Source: Chitinispirillales bacterium (lineage in GTDB: Bacteria; Fibrobacterota; Chitinivibrionia; Chitinivibrionales; Chitinivibrionaceae). From it: DNA of 64,000 nucleotides. Each line of letters opens with the position of its first letter. Positions within the stretch are counted from its first letter, which is position 1. A program made the translations under genes and the position numbers. The notes beneath the pieces were generated by a model. It worked only from the letters and a program-made list of their open reading frames with translations. It had not been told where the DNA came from and did not search any database. This document shows, piece by piece, positions 25,767 through 34,541 of the stretch. The DNA is taken from contig JAIRUI010000117.1 in assembly GCA_031254455.1 (NCBI GenBank), positions 18,747 through 82,746 of the forward strand, in the 5' to 3' direction.

Positions 25767-26375
25767 ATGGTAACGATTGTCGATTATGACGCCGGAAATT
25801 TAACCTCGGTTTATCGAGCGCTGAAACACATCGGCGTTTCTGCGCAAATTTCAAACGATCCGCAAAAAATCGCAAGCGCCGAAAGAATTATTTTTCCCGG
25901 CGTAGGACACGCAAAATCGGCTATGGCGTCGCTCAAACAAAAAGGAATCGACGCCGCGCTAAAAAACGCTTTCGATAAAAAAATTCCGATTTTGGGAATA
26001 TGCCTCGGAACACAGATAATTCTTTCGCGTTCGCAGGAAGGCGGCGTAGATACGCTCGGTTTGATCGACGGCGAATGCGTAAAATTTAATTTGACCGACA
26101 AAACGCTTAAAATTCCGCACATGGGTTGGAATAATATTAAAATCCGGCAAAAACATTTTATATTAAAAGATTTACAGGATAACGACGAAATGTATTTCGT
26201 GCATTCGTACTATCCCGTTTTACCTCAAAAAAACGTTTACGCAGAAAGCGTTCACGGAATCAAGTTCGCTTGCGCCATAGGATGTAAAAATCTTTTCGCG
26301 GTTCAGTTTCATCCGGAAAAAAGCGGCGAATCGGGTCTTAAAATTCTTAAAAATTTTTCTCTTTGGAGCGGATAA
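25767..26375 (+). CDS. hisH: Imidazole glycerol phosphate synthase glutaminase subunit
   Basis: A 202-residue class-I glutamine amidotransferase: 'IVDYDAGNL' start, oxyanion 'PGVGH', nucleophile Cys in 'GICLGTQ', and 'FHPEKSG' carrying the catalytic His and Glu. It supplies ammonia to HisF in histidine synthesis. No hisF or other his gene is next to it, so the operon is split in this genome. Confidence 0.92.
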   Translation: MVTIVDYDAGNLTSVYRALKHIGVSAQISNDPQKIASAERIIFPGVGHAKSAMASLKQKGIDAALKNAFDKKIPILGICLGTQIILSRSQEGGVDTLGLIDGECVKFNLTDKTLKIPHMGWNNIKIRQKHFILKDLQDNDEMYFVHSYYPVLPQKNVYAESVHGIKFACAIGCKNLFAVQFHPEKSGESGLKILKNFSLWSG

Positions 26376-26474
26376 TTAAAATTTTTATTTTTTTTCATGC
26401 GGAGAAAACAAAAAAATAGTATATTATTTTATGTGGTTTTGGAATTATATTAAATTTTACAAAGGAGTTTTGTA

Positions 26475-27881
26475 ATGGTGAAAAAGTTTTTAGCGCTCGC
26501 CTTGGCGGCGACTGCGATGGTGTGGGCGGCTGAACCGGTTATGGACGGGGGAAGTTTGATTGGAGATGAGGTAAATTGGGCAGGCTTAGCCGATAATTTT
26601 GGTTCTTCCGTTTCTATAACCAGCAAGAATCCATTAATAGCAAGTTTTGAATTGGTTAAATCTCTACCTAACAAAGAAGACACTACAGAGACAAATTGGG
26701 TATGGGCTGAAGTAAGCCCCGGCTATACAGCCGATTTTTCAAATTTGGAATCCATTGAAATTGAAGGAACTTTTAGTAAATCCACAAGATTAACACTTGT
26801 TGGTATTCCTACCGGTGTAGGTGCATTTATTAATGTATTGTCAGGAACTGTAAATAAAACGATAGAAATAAACACTACAAATTTCGCTCCGAGTTGGGGT
26901 TCGACAGAAAATGCTATTGATTTGTCAAAAATGACAGGCATCAGTTTTACCAGCGGTGGAGACGAAAATTGTATTTATGAAATCAACATAACTAAATTAA
27001 TATTACACACCACAGGAGGCGATAATCCGGGTCCCGGCCCCGGTCCTGGTCCTGAACCGACTGCAGAATATATTGAGTTGATAAGCGATGACGAAGAAAT
27101 GCAGGAAAATTGGGAAGTTATGGGTGCAAAACTTAATAATGAAGGCGATGACACAGAGAACCTTACAGAAGCGGACGGATTGGTTATAAATTCTTATTAT
27201 CCGATATTGGAGGCAAAATTGCCTTTCGGTTCATCTAATGAAACAGACGACATTTGGGCATGGGTTTCTCTTTCCAGTTATATAGCGGAATCTTTAGAAG
27301 GATTGGACTCAATTATTATAGAATATGAAGCAGACGAAGATATGGCTGTTGTAATATCAATGCCCGGCGACCATGAATTTAGCGTTAAACTTTCAAAATC
27401 AAATGTAAAAAAGACAGTAACCGCTAAAATAGGCCAATTTAGTCTTCCGAGTTGGGATAAGTGGAGCGGTTCTCTTGACTTGACGAAAGCAGACGGGATT
27501 TCTTTTGCACCTCATGAAGACGTTGAAGGTAGTGATGGGAAAATTATAACGATTAAACTTCATTCCGTTAAAGTTTACGGAGTGGATGACGAAGGCGATG
27601 ATCCGTATCCGAATTCAAAACCGAAAGGCGCCATTGCAAAATCGGCTAACATTGCGGTTACGGGAATTTCGGCGGGTAAATTAGGTTTGAACGTTCCATC
27701 GACAGGTAATTACTCAATCGCCGTTTACAGCGTTGACGGCAGAATGCTTGCGCAGACAAAAGCCAACCTTGTTAAAGGTATAAACACTTTGCCTATAAAC
27801 AAGAATTTGGCGCACGGTATCGCCGTCGTCCGCGTTCAGGGAGCAAACACTACGCTGATTAAAAAGATTTCAATAAGATAA
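26475..27881 (+). CDS. Secreted protein with two related beta domains and a sorting tail, 468 aa
   Basis: A Sec signal peptide ('KKFLALALAATAMVWAAEP') is followed by two homologous ~170-residue domains, joined by a proline-glycine linker ('PGPGPGPGPEP'). The repeat is visible in the pairs 'SPGYTADFSNLESIEIEG' / 'SSYIAESLEGLDSIIIEY' and 'APSWGSTENAIDLSKMTGISF' / 'LPSWDKWSGSLDLTKADGISF' (quoted in part). This looks like a carbohydrate-binding-type jelly roll, but the family is not identified. The last ~80 residues ('YSIAVYSVDGRML', 'GIAVVRV', 'IKKISIR') resemble type IX secretion sorting domains. AAAGGAG lies 7 nt before the ATG, and a strong terminator follows. Confidence 0.75.
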   Translation: MVKKFLALALAATAMVWAAEPVMDGGSLIGDEVNWAGLADNFGSSVSITSKNPLIASFELVKSLPNKEDTTETNWVWAEVSPGYTADFSNLESIEIEGTFSKSTRLTLVGIPTGVGAFINVLSGTVNKTIEINTTNFAPSWGSTENAIDLSKMTGISFTSGGDENCIYEINITKLILHTTGGDNPGPGPGPGPEPTAEYIELISDDEEMQENWEVMGAKLNNEGDDTENLTEADGLVINSYYPILEAKLPFGSSNETDDIWAWVSLSSYIAESLEGLDSIIIEYEADEDMAVVISMPGDHEFSVKLSKSNVKKTVTAKIGQFSLPSWDKWSGSLDLTKADGISFAPHEDVEGSDGKIITIKLHSVKVYGVDDEGDDPYPNSKPKGAIAKSANIAVTGISAGKLGLNVPSTGNYSIAVYSVDGRMLAQTKANLVKGINTLPINKNLAHGIAVVRVQGANTTLIKKISIR

Positions 27882-27904
27882 TTGTTGAATTTTTGGAATT
27901 CTGC

Positions 27905-27938
27905 AAAGAGCGAAGATTTATCTTCGCTCTTTTTGTTT
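27905..27938 (+). terminator. Rho-independent terminator
   Basis: A perfect 12-bp stem, AAAGAGCGAAGA (27905-27916) with TCTTCGCTCTTT (27921-27932), encloses a TTTA loop and runs into a T-rich stretch. It sits 23 bp after the stop of the secreted-protein gene and 11 bp before the end of the convergent transporter gene. Confidence 0.9.
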
Positions 27939-27949
27939 ACCGAATTTTA

Positions 27950-29002
27950 TTAAGCGCCTTCCCATTCCGATAAGATTTTCTGCGATTTTTTTACAAGAAT
28001 ATTTACCGTGTTTTTACGGTTTTTAAAAATACTTTTAACAAGATGCGGAATTTCTTCTAAAACACCGGGAAAAACCTGCGGCATTATTGTACCTATACTC
28101 AATGTTTGCGAACACCTTTTCGGAAAAATTTTAAGTAAAATCTTATAAAACAGGCGATAAAATCCGAATTTCTGAAAAAACGGCGTCAATAAAAACCAAA
28201 GAGAAATCTTCATAACGTGTAATAACGGACATATCCAAAAATTTATATCATATACGTTCGTTTTTTGTGAAAAAACAAAGGAAAAATAAAACCAAAGTAA
28301 AAAAATTCCATATCTCTTTAAAAATAAAAAAACAGATAAAACTTTTTGATCGGTTTTTTGCGAAATAAAAATAATTAACAAAAATAAAACGATATAAAAA
28401 ACATAGTTTTCAAAAACGCAAGTCGTAACAAGCGTAAATAAAACCGCAAAAATTCCAAAACCGTTGTATTCGTTTTGAAAACCGCTTTCTCCAATATCTT
28501 TTTTACCGTTAAAATTCAAAGAAACTTTATTTAATTCGTATGCCAAAAATCCCGTAATCGTTCCCGTTAATAACGAAGCGCCGGTAATTATCGGTAATTG
28601 CCAGCGCCATATAAAATTTCCGTTCATTAAAACATACAAAACGAACAACTGTGTAATATTATGAATAAGCGCGCAGAAAATTCCTATAACAATCATGCCG
28701 AATTTATTTGATTTTATCAATACGGCGCCGACGAATACGGAAGCTATTGCGGCAAAAGTTCCTAACAAAAACGGTAAAAACGAAAATCCGAAAAATAACA
28801 TAAACACCCATTGACGAATAAAAATAAACGCGAGCGCGTCTAAAAACCCAAATTTATAAATCCAAACCATAACGACGGCGTGAAAAAGTCCGATTTTAAG
28901 CCAAGGTAAAACAGGAATCACAGGAAGAAATTTCTCTATTCCGGCAAGTAAAAACGCAATAACAAAAAGCGTTATTTTTTCATTTTTACTATCAGTAAGC
29001 AT
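27950..29002 (-). CDS. Gx transporter / heptaprenyl diphosphate synthase component I family, with C-terminal EcfT-like region
   Basis: The N-terminal ~165 residues match the Gx transporter (Hpre_diP_synt_I) family, an integral membrane fold like the substrate-binding S components of ECF transporters ('LPWLKIGLFHAVVMVW', 'FLLGTFAAIASVF'). The remaining ~185 residues have several more helices and end in a charged cytoplasmic helix, resembling an ECF transporter T component. So this may be a fused S+T transporter for an unknown substrate. The coding region overlaps the upstream NusG-II gene by 11 nt; both belong to the minus-strand floA-trxB operon. Confidence 0.7.
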   Translation of the reverse strand: MLTDSKNEKITLFVIAFLLAGIEKFLPVIPVLPWLKIGLFHAVVMVWIYKFGFLDALAFIFIRQWVFMLFFGFSFLPFLLGTFAAIASVFVGAVLIKSNKFGMIVIGIFCALIHNITQLFVLYVLMNGNFIWRWQLPIITGASLLTGTITGFLAYELNKVSLNFNGKKDIGESGFQNEYNGFGIFAVLFTLVTTCVFENYVFYIVLFLLIIFISQKTDQKVLSVFLFLKRYGIFLLWFYFSFVFSQKTNVYDINFWICPLLHVMKISLWFLLTPFFQKFGFYRLFYKILLKIFPKRCSQTLSIGTIMPQVFPGVLEEIPHLVKSIFKNRKNTVNILVKKSQKILSEWEGA

Positions 29003-29336
29003 ATACGTCTATTTTTGTTTTTTTCTTATGAATCAAAACCGCAACCTTGTTTGGAGCGCAAATAATTTGCCCGTCGCCGTCTATCGGTTTTGCGGCGACG
29101 CATATTTGATTAAGACAATTGCTTTTTATAATTTTTGCACTTTTGTTTTTAAATTCGATCTCGACGGAATTTACGGTTATTATCGTATCTTTTGTTATTG
29201 GAATTTCTATTTTTTTTTCGCCATAGTAAATTTCAAAATAATCGGATTCCTCTTTTTCAATATTGAAAAATAAAAAGAAACTTACCGCCGCGAAAATCAA
29301 AACTATAAAAAAATCGAACAAAGAAAACAATTTCAT
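28992..29336 (-). CDS. NusG domain II-containing protein, 114 aa
   Basis: One N-terminal membrane helix ('FDFFIVLIFAAVSFFLFF') is followed by a small beta domain with two cysteines in the family pattern 'KSNCLNQICV' and 'IICAPNKVAVLI'. This NusG_II-like family is almost always found beside Gx transporters, as here, where the genes overlap. The Cys pair suggests a redox or metal role. The gene start is 3 bp downstream of the trxB stop. Confidence 0.8.
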   Translation of the reverse strand: MKLFSLFDFFIVLIFAAVSFFLFFNIEKEESDYFEIYYGEKKIEIPITKDTIITVNSVEIEFKNKSAKIIKSNCLNQICVAAKPIDGDGQIICAPNKVAVLIHKKKTKIDVYAY

Positions 29337-29339
29337 TGT

Positions 29340-30278
29340 TTATTCTTTATCAAGAAGCCGTTTTTCACACGCTAAGGCGGCTTTCGCTCCGTTTCCCGCA
29401 GCGATTATGGCTTGCCGATAATGCGGACTCATAACGTCTCCCGCCGCAAAAACGCCGTCAACGCTTGACATATTGTTTTTATCTGTAATAATATATCCGT
29501 TTTCGTCCAAATCTAAAAAATTTTTTAATAGTTTAGTGTTTGGAATATTGCCTATCGCTTCAAAACATCCGCTGACAGACAAGTCTGAAATTTCATCCGT
29601 ATATACGTCCTTAATCTTCATTCCTTCAAGCAAATTTCCACCGTAAAATTCTACGGGTATTTTGTTATAAAGTATCTTAATTTTAGGATTTTTTATTAAA
29701 TGTTTTTGCATAATTTTACTTGCGCGAAGTTTGTCTCTACGATGAATTAAATAAACTTCTTGTGCAAATTTCGTTAAATAAATCGCTTCTTCCGCCGCCG
29801 AATCGCCGCCGCCTATTACGGCGATGGTCTTATTTCTAAAAATAGGAAGCCCGCCGTCGCATACCGCACAAGCGGAAATTCCTTTCATCCAAAATTCTTC
29901 TTCGCTTTTTAATTCTAATCTGCGTACTTTTGTTCCGGTTGCGACTATAACCGCTTTTGCCGAATATTGGATTTCGTTACTGTCCGTTAAAATAAATTTG
30001 TTTTCAAATTTTTCCAATGAAATAACGTCAACCATAACGCATTTTACGCCGTTGTTTATCGCTTGCCGCCGAATCTCGTACATTAAAGTTTGTCCTTCGA
30101 TCGCAGAAAATCCGGAAAAATTTTCAACCAAACTCGTTTTCATAAGTTGTCCGCCTGGTGTTCCGTCTGCGCTAAACCCTTCAAAAAGCAAAGGCTCAAG
30201 CATCGCCCGCGCTAAATAAATAGAAGCTGTATATCCCGCAGGACCGGATCCTATAACTATTACTTCTTTTTCAATCAT
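29340..30278 (-). CDS. trxB: Thioredoxin reductase
   Basis: A 312-residue class-II flavoprotein: FAD site 'GSGPAGYTA', redox-active 'CAVCDGG' (CxxC), NADPH site 'GGGDSAAEEA' and C-terminal FAD motif 'GVFAAGDV'. It reduces thioredoxin with NADPH. It sits in the middle of the floA operon, 3 nt from both neighbours, next to a cysteine-containing NusG-II membrane protein. Confidence 0.93.
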   Translation of the reverse strand: MIEKEVIVIGSGPAGYTASIYLARAMLEPLLFEGFSADGTPGGQLMKTSLVENFSGFSAIEGQTLMYEIRRQAINNGVKCVMVDVISLEKFENKFILTDSNEIQYSAKAVIVATGTKVRRLELKSEEEFWMKGISACAVCDGGLPIFRNKTIAVIGGGDSAAEEAIYLTKFAQEVYLIHRRDKLRASKIMQKHLIKNPKIKILYNKIPVEFYGGNLLEGMKIKDVYTDEISDLSVSGCFEAIGNIPNTKLLKNFLDLDENGYIITDKNNMSSVDGVFAAGDVMSPHYRQAIIAAGNGAKAALACEKRLLDKE

Positions 30279-30281
30279 TTT

Positions 30282-30650
30282 TTACCTTAACGAAACCGGC
30301 GTCTCTAAAATTTCTTTAAAAATCATCGCTTCTTTTAATGTTTTTTTATTAAGTAAAATAAGTTTATTTTTTTCAAAAATATCGGCGTTCTTTTCATTAA
30401 ATTCTTTATTAAAAGAATCGTTTATCGTTTTTTTTGAATTTTCATTATTAAAATATTCTTGAATATTATAATACTTCTTTTCATCTGTTTTTCTATACGT
30501 CTTTTGACTATTACGAATTTGTTTGTGAACGTCGGAAATTTTCTTTCTTTGTTCGTTTTCTATCACGCGTTTAGGTAAATTTTTCTTTTTTAAAAAAAAA
30601 TTTATGGACAATATTAATATAAAACCGATAAAATAAAAAAAATTCTCCAT
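30282..30650 (-). CDS. Small membrane-anchored hypothetical protein, 122 aa
   Basis: One N-terminal hydrophobic helix (residues ~4-20, 'FFYFIGFILILSINFFL') is followed by a highly charged, Lys/Asn/Glu-rich cytoplasmic tail with no recognised domain. Very AT-rich codons. It lies between floA and trxB with gaps of 3 nt on each side, so it is surely co-transcribed. Confidence 0.6.
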   Translation of the reverse strand: MENFFYFIGFILILSINFFLKKKNLPKRVIENEQRKKISDVHKQIRNSQKTYRKTDEKKYYNIQEYFNNENSKKTINDSFNKEFNEKNADIFEKNKLILLNKKTLKEAMIFKEILETPVSLR

Positions 30651-30653
30651 TAC

Positions 30654-31628
30654 TCAACTTCTTTTTGTATCGGAATTATTTTCTTTGGCTATAGCCGAAC
30701 GCATATTAGTATCGGCTTCAATATTTTTTATACGATTATAATCCATAATTCCTAAATTCCCGCTTCTAAAAGCCGCGGCTATAGCCATTGGAACTTCCGC
30801 TTCTTTTTCTACCACCAACGCTCGCATTTCTTGAACTTTAGCTAACATTTCCTGTTCTCTCGCCTGCGCCATCGCTCTCTTTTCTTCAGCCTTCGCCTGC
30901 GCTATTTTTTTATCCGCTTCCGCTCTGTCCGTTTCTAAAACGGCGCCTATATTTTTACCTACGTCGACATCCGCTATATCGATTGATAAAATTTCAAACG
31001 CGGTTCCCGAATCAAGACCTTTTTCAAGTACTCTTTTTGAAATCATATCGGGCATTTCTAATACCATTTTATGATTTTCGGCGGAACCTATCGTAGTAAC
31101 GATTCCTTCACCTACACGCGCCAAAATTGTTTCCTGTCCCGCGCCTCCTACGAGTCTATCGATATTTGCACGAACCGTAATTCTGCTTGTAGCAAGCAAT
31201 TGTATTCCGTCTTTCGCTACCGCGCTTACTTTCGGAGTTTCTATAACTTTAGGATTTACGCTCATTTGAACCGCTTCTAATACGTTTCTTCCGGCCAAAT
31301 CAATAGCCGTAGCCCTTTCAAAACTTAAAACAATATTAGCCTTACTTGCGGCGACTAACGCTTGAATAACTCTTATCACGTTTCCTCCGGCTAAAAAATG
31401 CGCTTCCAATTGATCGCTGGTAATTTTTATATTAGCTTTTGTCGCCGTTATCATAGCGTCAACAATTAACTTTGCCGGAACTTTTCTAAATCCCATAAAT
31501 ACTATATTCAAAAGTCCGACGTTAGCGCCGCTTATCGTAGCCTGAAACCACAATCCAAACGGAGCGCCTATAAAAATCATAAATAAAATAAACAGAAAAA
31601 TACCGACAATTATTATAATTCCGTCCAT
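30654..31628 (-). CDS. floA: Flotillin-like protein FloA
   Basis: Full length (324 aa). A short N-terminal membrane loop ('[16 protein letters not shown]') is followed by the FloA-type SPFH domain ('[19 protein letters not shown]', '[13 protein letters not shown]') and an Ala/Glu-rich helical region ('[20 protein letters not shown]'). FloA organises membrane microdomains. In many bacteria floA is adjacent to an nfeD gene; here an NfeD-like gene exists but lies 23 kb away at 54537. First gene of the minus-strand operon running to 27950. Confidence 0.93.
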   Translation of the reverse strand: MDGIIIIVGIFLFILFMIFIGAPFGLWFQATISGANVGLLNIVFMGFRKVPAKLIVDAMITATKANIKITSDQLEAHFLAGGNVIRVIQALVAASKANIVLSFERATAIDLAGRNVLEAVQMSVNPKVIETPKVSAVAKDGIQLLATSRITVRANIDRLVGGAGQETILARVGEGIVTTIGSAENHKMVLEMPDMISKRVLEKGLDSGTAFEILSIDIADVDVGKNIGAVLETDRAEADKKIAQAKAEEKRAMAQAREQEMLAKVQEMRALVVEKEAEVPMAIAAAFRSGNLGIMDYNRIKNIEADTNMRSAIAKENNSDTKRS

Positions 31629-31992
31629 AATAAACTCCTTATATTAAAAATTCGTTCATAAATTAGTTTTTTTCAAAACTTAAATACAAATTATTTATTA
31701 TAATCGTTGAAAACTTTTTAAAATTTTTTTTTATTTTAAATTATAGCGTTTTATTTAACAGATAATTAACGCTTTTTCAACAATATATTTCTTTTTCACA
31801 GTAGGCATAAATAATCTTTTCAACTATTCTATAAATAGAGATATGTTTATAAATTCTTTTATAATTATAATCAGCAGCAAATAATTTTTTATAAATTGAA
31901 TTGATAACTATAGTTGAATTTAATAAAAAAATTACTTGTTTTATTTATAATGCAAATATTATTTTTAATCGAATATTACAAATGGAGTTTTT
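31629..31992. other. Very AT-rich 364-bp divergent intergenic region
   Basis: It separates floA (minus) from dnaN (plus) and must hold their promoters. It is composed mostly of A/T runs. One near-match to a DnaA box occurs (TTTTTCACA, 31792-31800) and short inverted arms AGCGTT/AACGCT at 31745-31773. That is too little to call an origin. No RNA gene is seen. Confidence 0.5.
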
Positions 31993-33132
31993 ATGTCGTT
32001 TAGCGTTAATCTTAAAGAGTTTAAGAATTTACTTCAAAAAGTTTATCCCGTTGTTCCGGTTAGAACGCCGTATAATGTTTTATTTAATCTAAAGTTTGTT
32101 ATAGAAGACAAACAACTTAAAGTATATGCGACCGATATCGATACGTCCATCGTCGCAAAAATAAATATCGACAGTGACGAAAATCATAAATTTGTAGTAA
32201 ACGCTAAAAAAATATATGATTGGACGACTATTTCCAGTAATGACGAAAATCAAAATATTTTAATAGACGTCGATAATAATAATATAGTTCTTACAAGAGG
32301 AAAGTCAAAATCAAATTTTGCATGCGTCGACGTTAACGATTATCCTGAATTTCAAACTCTTAATAAAGATAAATATTATGAATTTTCCGCTGAAAAAATT
32401 AAATATATTTCGGGAAAAGTTTGTAATTTTTCAGCGTCCAAAGAAGCGGGAAGAAATAGAGGTTCTTTAGAAGGCGTATTTTTTGATTGTTCAAAAGAAA
32501 GATTGATAACGGTAGCGACTGACGCTAATAAATTAAGTATAATTTCTTTTAACGAATCTTTCGGATTTGAAGGAAACGTTCGTGAGATAGTTCCTACTAA
32601 ACCTATAAACGAAGTTGCAAAAATAGTAGAGACATTTGGTTATGAAAGTATAAAATTTTCATTTTTTAATGAAAATATATTGTTTTTTGCAGACGATTTT
32701 GAATTGATAACAAAATTAGTAGAAGGACAGTATCCCGATTATGAAAAAGTTATTCCTAAAGAATATAGTAAGAGTTTTTCAGTTGAAAGACAAGAACTTA
32801 TAAACGCTTTAAGAATTACTATGACGGTTGCCGATAAAACTAATAATTTAACTAAATTTTATTTAGAAAATAATGAATTACGTTTACATTCGGAAGATAT
32901 AAACACTAATAGTAAAAGCGATGAATTTTTATATGTAGATTATCCTTACGAACAAAGTTTTATTATCGGTTTTAACGCTGTTTTTCTTATAGAAATTCTT
33001 TCCGCTATCGATACTCAAACAATAAAATTTGAATTTGTAAGCAATTTAGGCGTATCATTAATAAGACCTGTTTATTCTGAAGAAGATACAAAAAGAAATA
33101 TCTTATTTTTATTAACGCCTTTAAGAATTTAA
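31993..33132 (+). CDS. dnaN: DNA polymerase III beta subunit (sliding clamp)
   Basis: 379 residues with the three-domain clamp layout: 'FSVNLKEFKNLLQKVYPVVP' at the start, 'FACVDVNDYPEF' in domain 1, 'EGVFFDCSKERLITVATDANKLSI' (in part) in domain 2, and a C-terminus ending 'LTPLRI' in place of the usual MPMR. It holds the polymerase on DNA. It is followed by recF at 9 bp, a classic pair, but dnaA is not upstream. Confidence 0.93.
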   Translation: MSFSVNLKEFKNLLQKVYPVVPVRTPYNVLFNLKFVIEDKQLKVYATDIDTSIVAKINIDSDENHKFVVNAKKIYDWTTISSNDENQNILIDVDNNNIVLTRGKSKSNFACVDVNDYPEFQTLNKDKYYEFSAEKIKYISGKVCNFSASKEAGRNRGSLEGVFFDCSKERLITVATDANKLSIISFNESFGFEGNVREIVPTKPINEVAKIVETFGYESIKFSFFNENILFFADDFELITKLVEGQYPDYEKVIPKEYSKSFSVERQELINALRITMTVADKTNNLTKFYLENNELRLHSEDINTNSKSDEFLYVDYPYEQSFIIGFNAVFLIEILSAIDTQTIKFEFVSNLGVSLIRPVYSEEDTKRNILFLLTPLRI

Positions 33133-33141
33133 TAATTAAAA

Positions 33142-34221
33142 ATGTTCTTAACGAATATTAGTTTAATTAATTTTCGTTCTTATAAAAACTTACATGTAGA
33201 AGTACCGGAAGAAGGTTCTCTTTTTTTAGGAGAAAACGGCAGTGGAAAAACTAATTTTTTTGAAGCGTTATCGGTTGCCGTTCTTGGAAAATCGGTACGC
33301 GGCGCTCTTCTTCGTGAAATGATTTCAATTAATGAAAAAGAATCAAATATCAGCGTTTCTTTTATAAAATCTCAAATAAAAACAGTACAAAGCGTAGGTT
33401 TTTCAAAAAATAACGATATTTTTGTAAAAATAAACGATATTCTTTACAATTCTTTTTTATGTTTATATGGAAATAACGGATTTGTTTATTTTGGCGTTGA
33501 CGATATTAAAACAGTTAAAGGAATACCACAGGAAAAACGACAATTTTTTGATATGATAATAAGTCAAAACGATAAAGAATATCTTCGAGATATTATAAAA
33601 TATAAAAGTTTAATAAAACAACGTAATTTCATTTTATCAAACAATATGAATTATGATTTAATAGATATTTATGACAAACAAATTTCACATATCGCTATAA
33701 ATATTATAAATAAAAGAAAATATTTTTTTAATGAAATTACGTCTGTCTGCGAAAGTATTTATAAAGAAATTTCCGATGACGATATAAACATAAAATTAAA
33801 ATATTTATTATCGACCGAATGTTCAACAGAAATAGAATATTATAATTTTCTTAAAGATAATTTGAATAAAGATAGGGATTTTAAATTTACTACGGGCGGA
33901 ATACATAGAGATAATTTTGAGTTTCGTACCGAAAATTCAAAATTAATTTCGTTTGGTTCTCAAGGACAATGTAAATCTGCGGCGATTGCATTAAAAATAG
34001 CGGCGGTAAAATATTTATCAAAAACTGAAAAATCTCTTATAATAGTGATAGACGACGCTTTTTCCGACTTGGATATTTCACGCAAGCAAAAGTTTTTTAA
34101 TATTTTAAACAAAAGCGGACAAATTTTTATTGCTATTCATAGTAAAAAAGAATTAGATTATTATCCGATTATCAATTATTTTGAAGTCAGTAAAGGACAA
34201 ATGAAATGCTTCCGAAAGTAG
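33142..34221 (+). CDS. recF: DNA replication and repair protein RecF
   Basis: 359 residues. ABC-type ATPase with Walker A 'GENGSGKTNF' near residue 30, signature region 'SFGSQGQCKS' and Walker B 'LIIVIDDAFSDLD'. It loads RecA at gaps through the RecFOR pathway. The start 'FLTNISLINFRSYKNL' is typical. The end overlaps the DciA-like gene by 16 nt. Confidence 0.92.
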   Translation: MFLTNISLINFRSYKNLHVEVPEEGSLFLGENGSGKTNFFEALSVAVLGKSVRGALLREMISINEKESNISVSFIKSQIKTVQSVGFSKNNDIFVKINDILYNSFLCLYGNNGFVYFGVDDIKTVKGIPQEKRQFFDMIISQNDKEYLRDIIKYKSLIKQRNFILSNNMNYDLIDIYDKQISHIAINIINKRKYFFNEITSVCESIYKEISDDDINIKLKYLLSTECSTEIEYYNFLKDNLNKDRDFKFTTGGIHRDNFEFRTENSKLISFGSQGQCKSAAIALKIAAVKYLSKTEKSLIIVIDDAFSDLDISRKQKFFNILNKSGQIFIAIHSKKELDYYPIINYFEVSKGQMKCFRK

Positions 34222-34526
34222 AAATAAAAAAAAGATATTCTATCGCAGAATATAAAATTTCAAATCGTATTAATGCGGCGATAGAAAATTTAAAAACAAA
34301 AAAACCTAAAATAGAAGAAAGAATAAAAAAAATTTATGAAAACGCGGTCGGTAAAGAAATATCTGAAATTACGTCAATCGTTAAATATCAAAATAAAGAA
34401 TTAACGGTAAAGGTTAAAAATACGGTTTGGAAAAATGAATTATTATTTAAAGAAAAAGAAATAAAAAATTTAATAAATTCTAATGAAAACCAATTTTTTA
34501 TCGTAGATAAAATTATTTTTAGGTAA
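34206..34526 (+). CDS. DciA-like DUF721 protein, 106 aa
   Basis: The C-terminal half matches DUF721/DciA: 'AVGKEISEITSIVKYQNKELTVKV', then 'VWKNELLFKEKEIKNLI' and a final 'VDKIIFR'. DciA proteins help load the replicative helicase DnaB in bacteria lacking DnaC. Location directly after recF is the same as in many other phyla. AGGAC lies about 10 nt upstream inside recF. Confidence 0.75.
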   Translation: MLPKVEIKKRYSIAEYKISNRINAAIENLKTKKPKIEERIKKIYENAVGKEISEITSIVKYQNKELTVKVKNTVWKNELLFKEKEIKNLINSNENQFFIVDKIIFR

Positions 34527-34541
34527 TATATAAAGAGGAAA

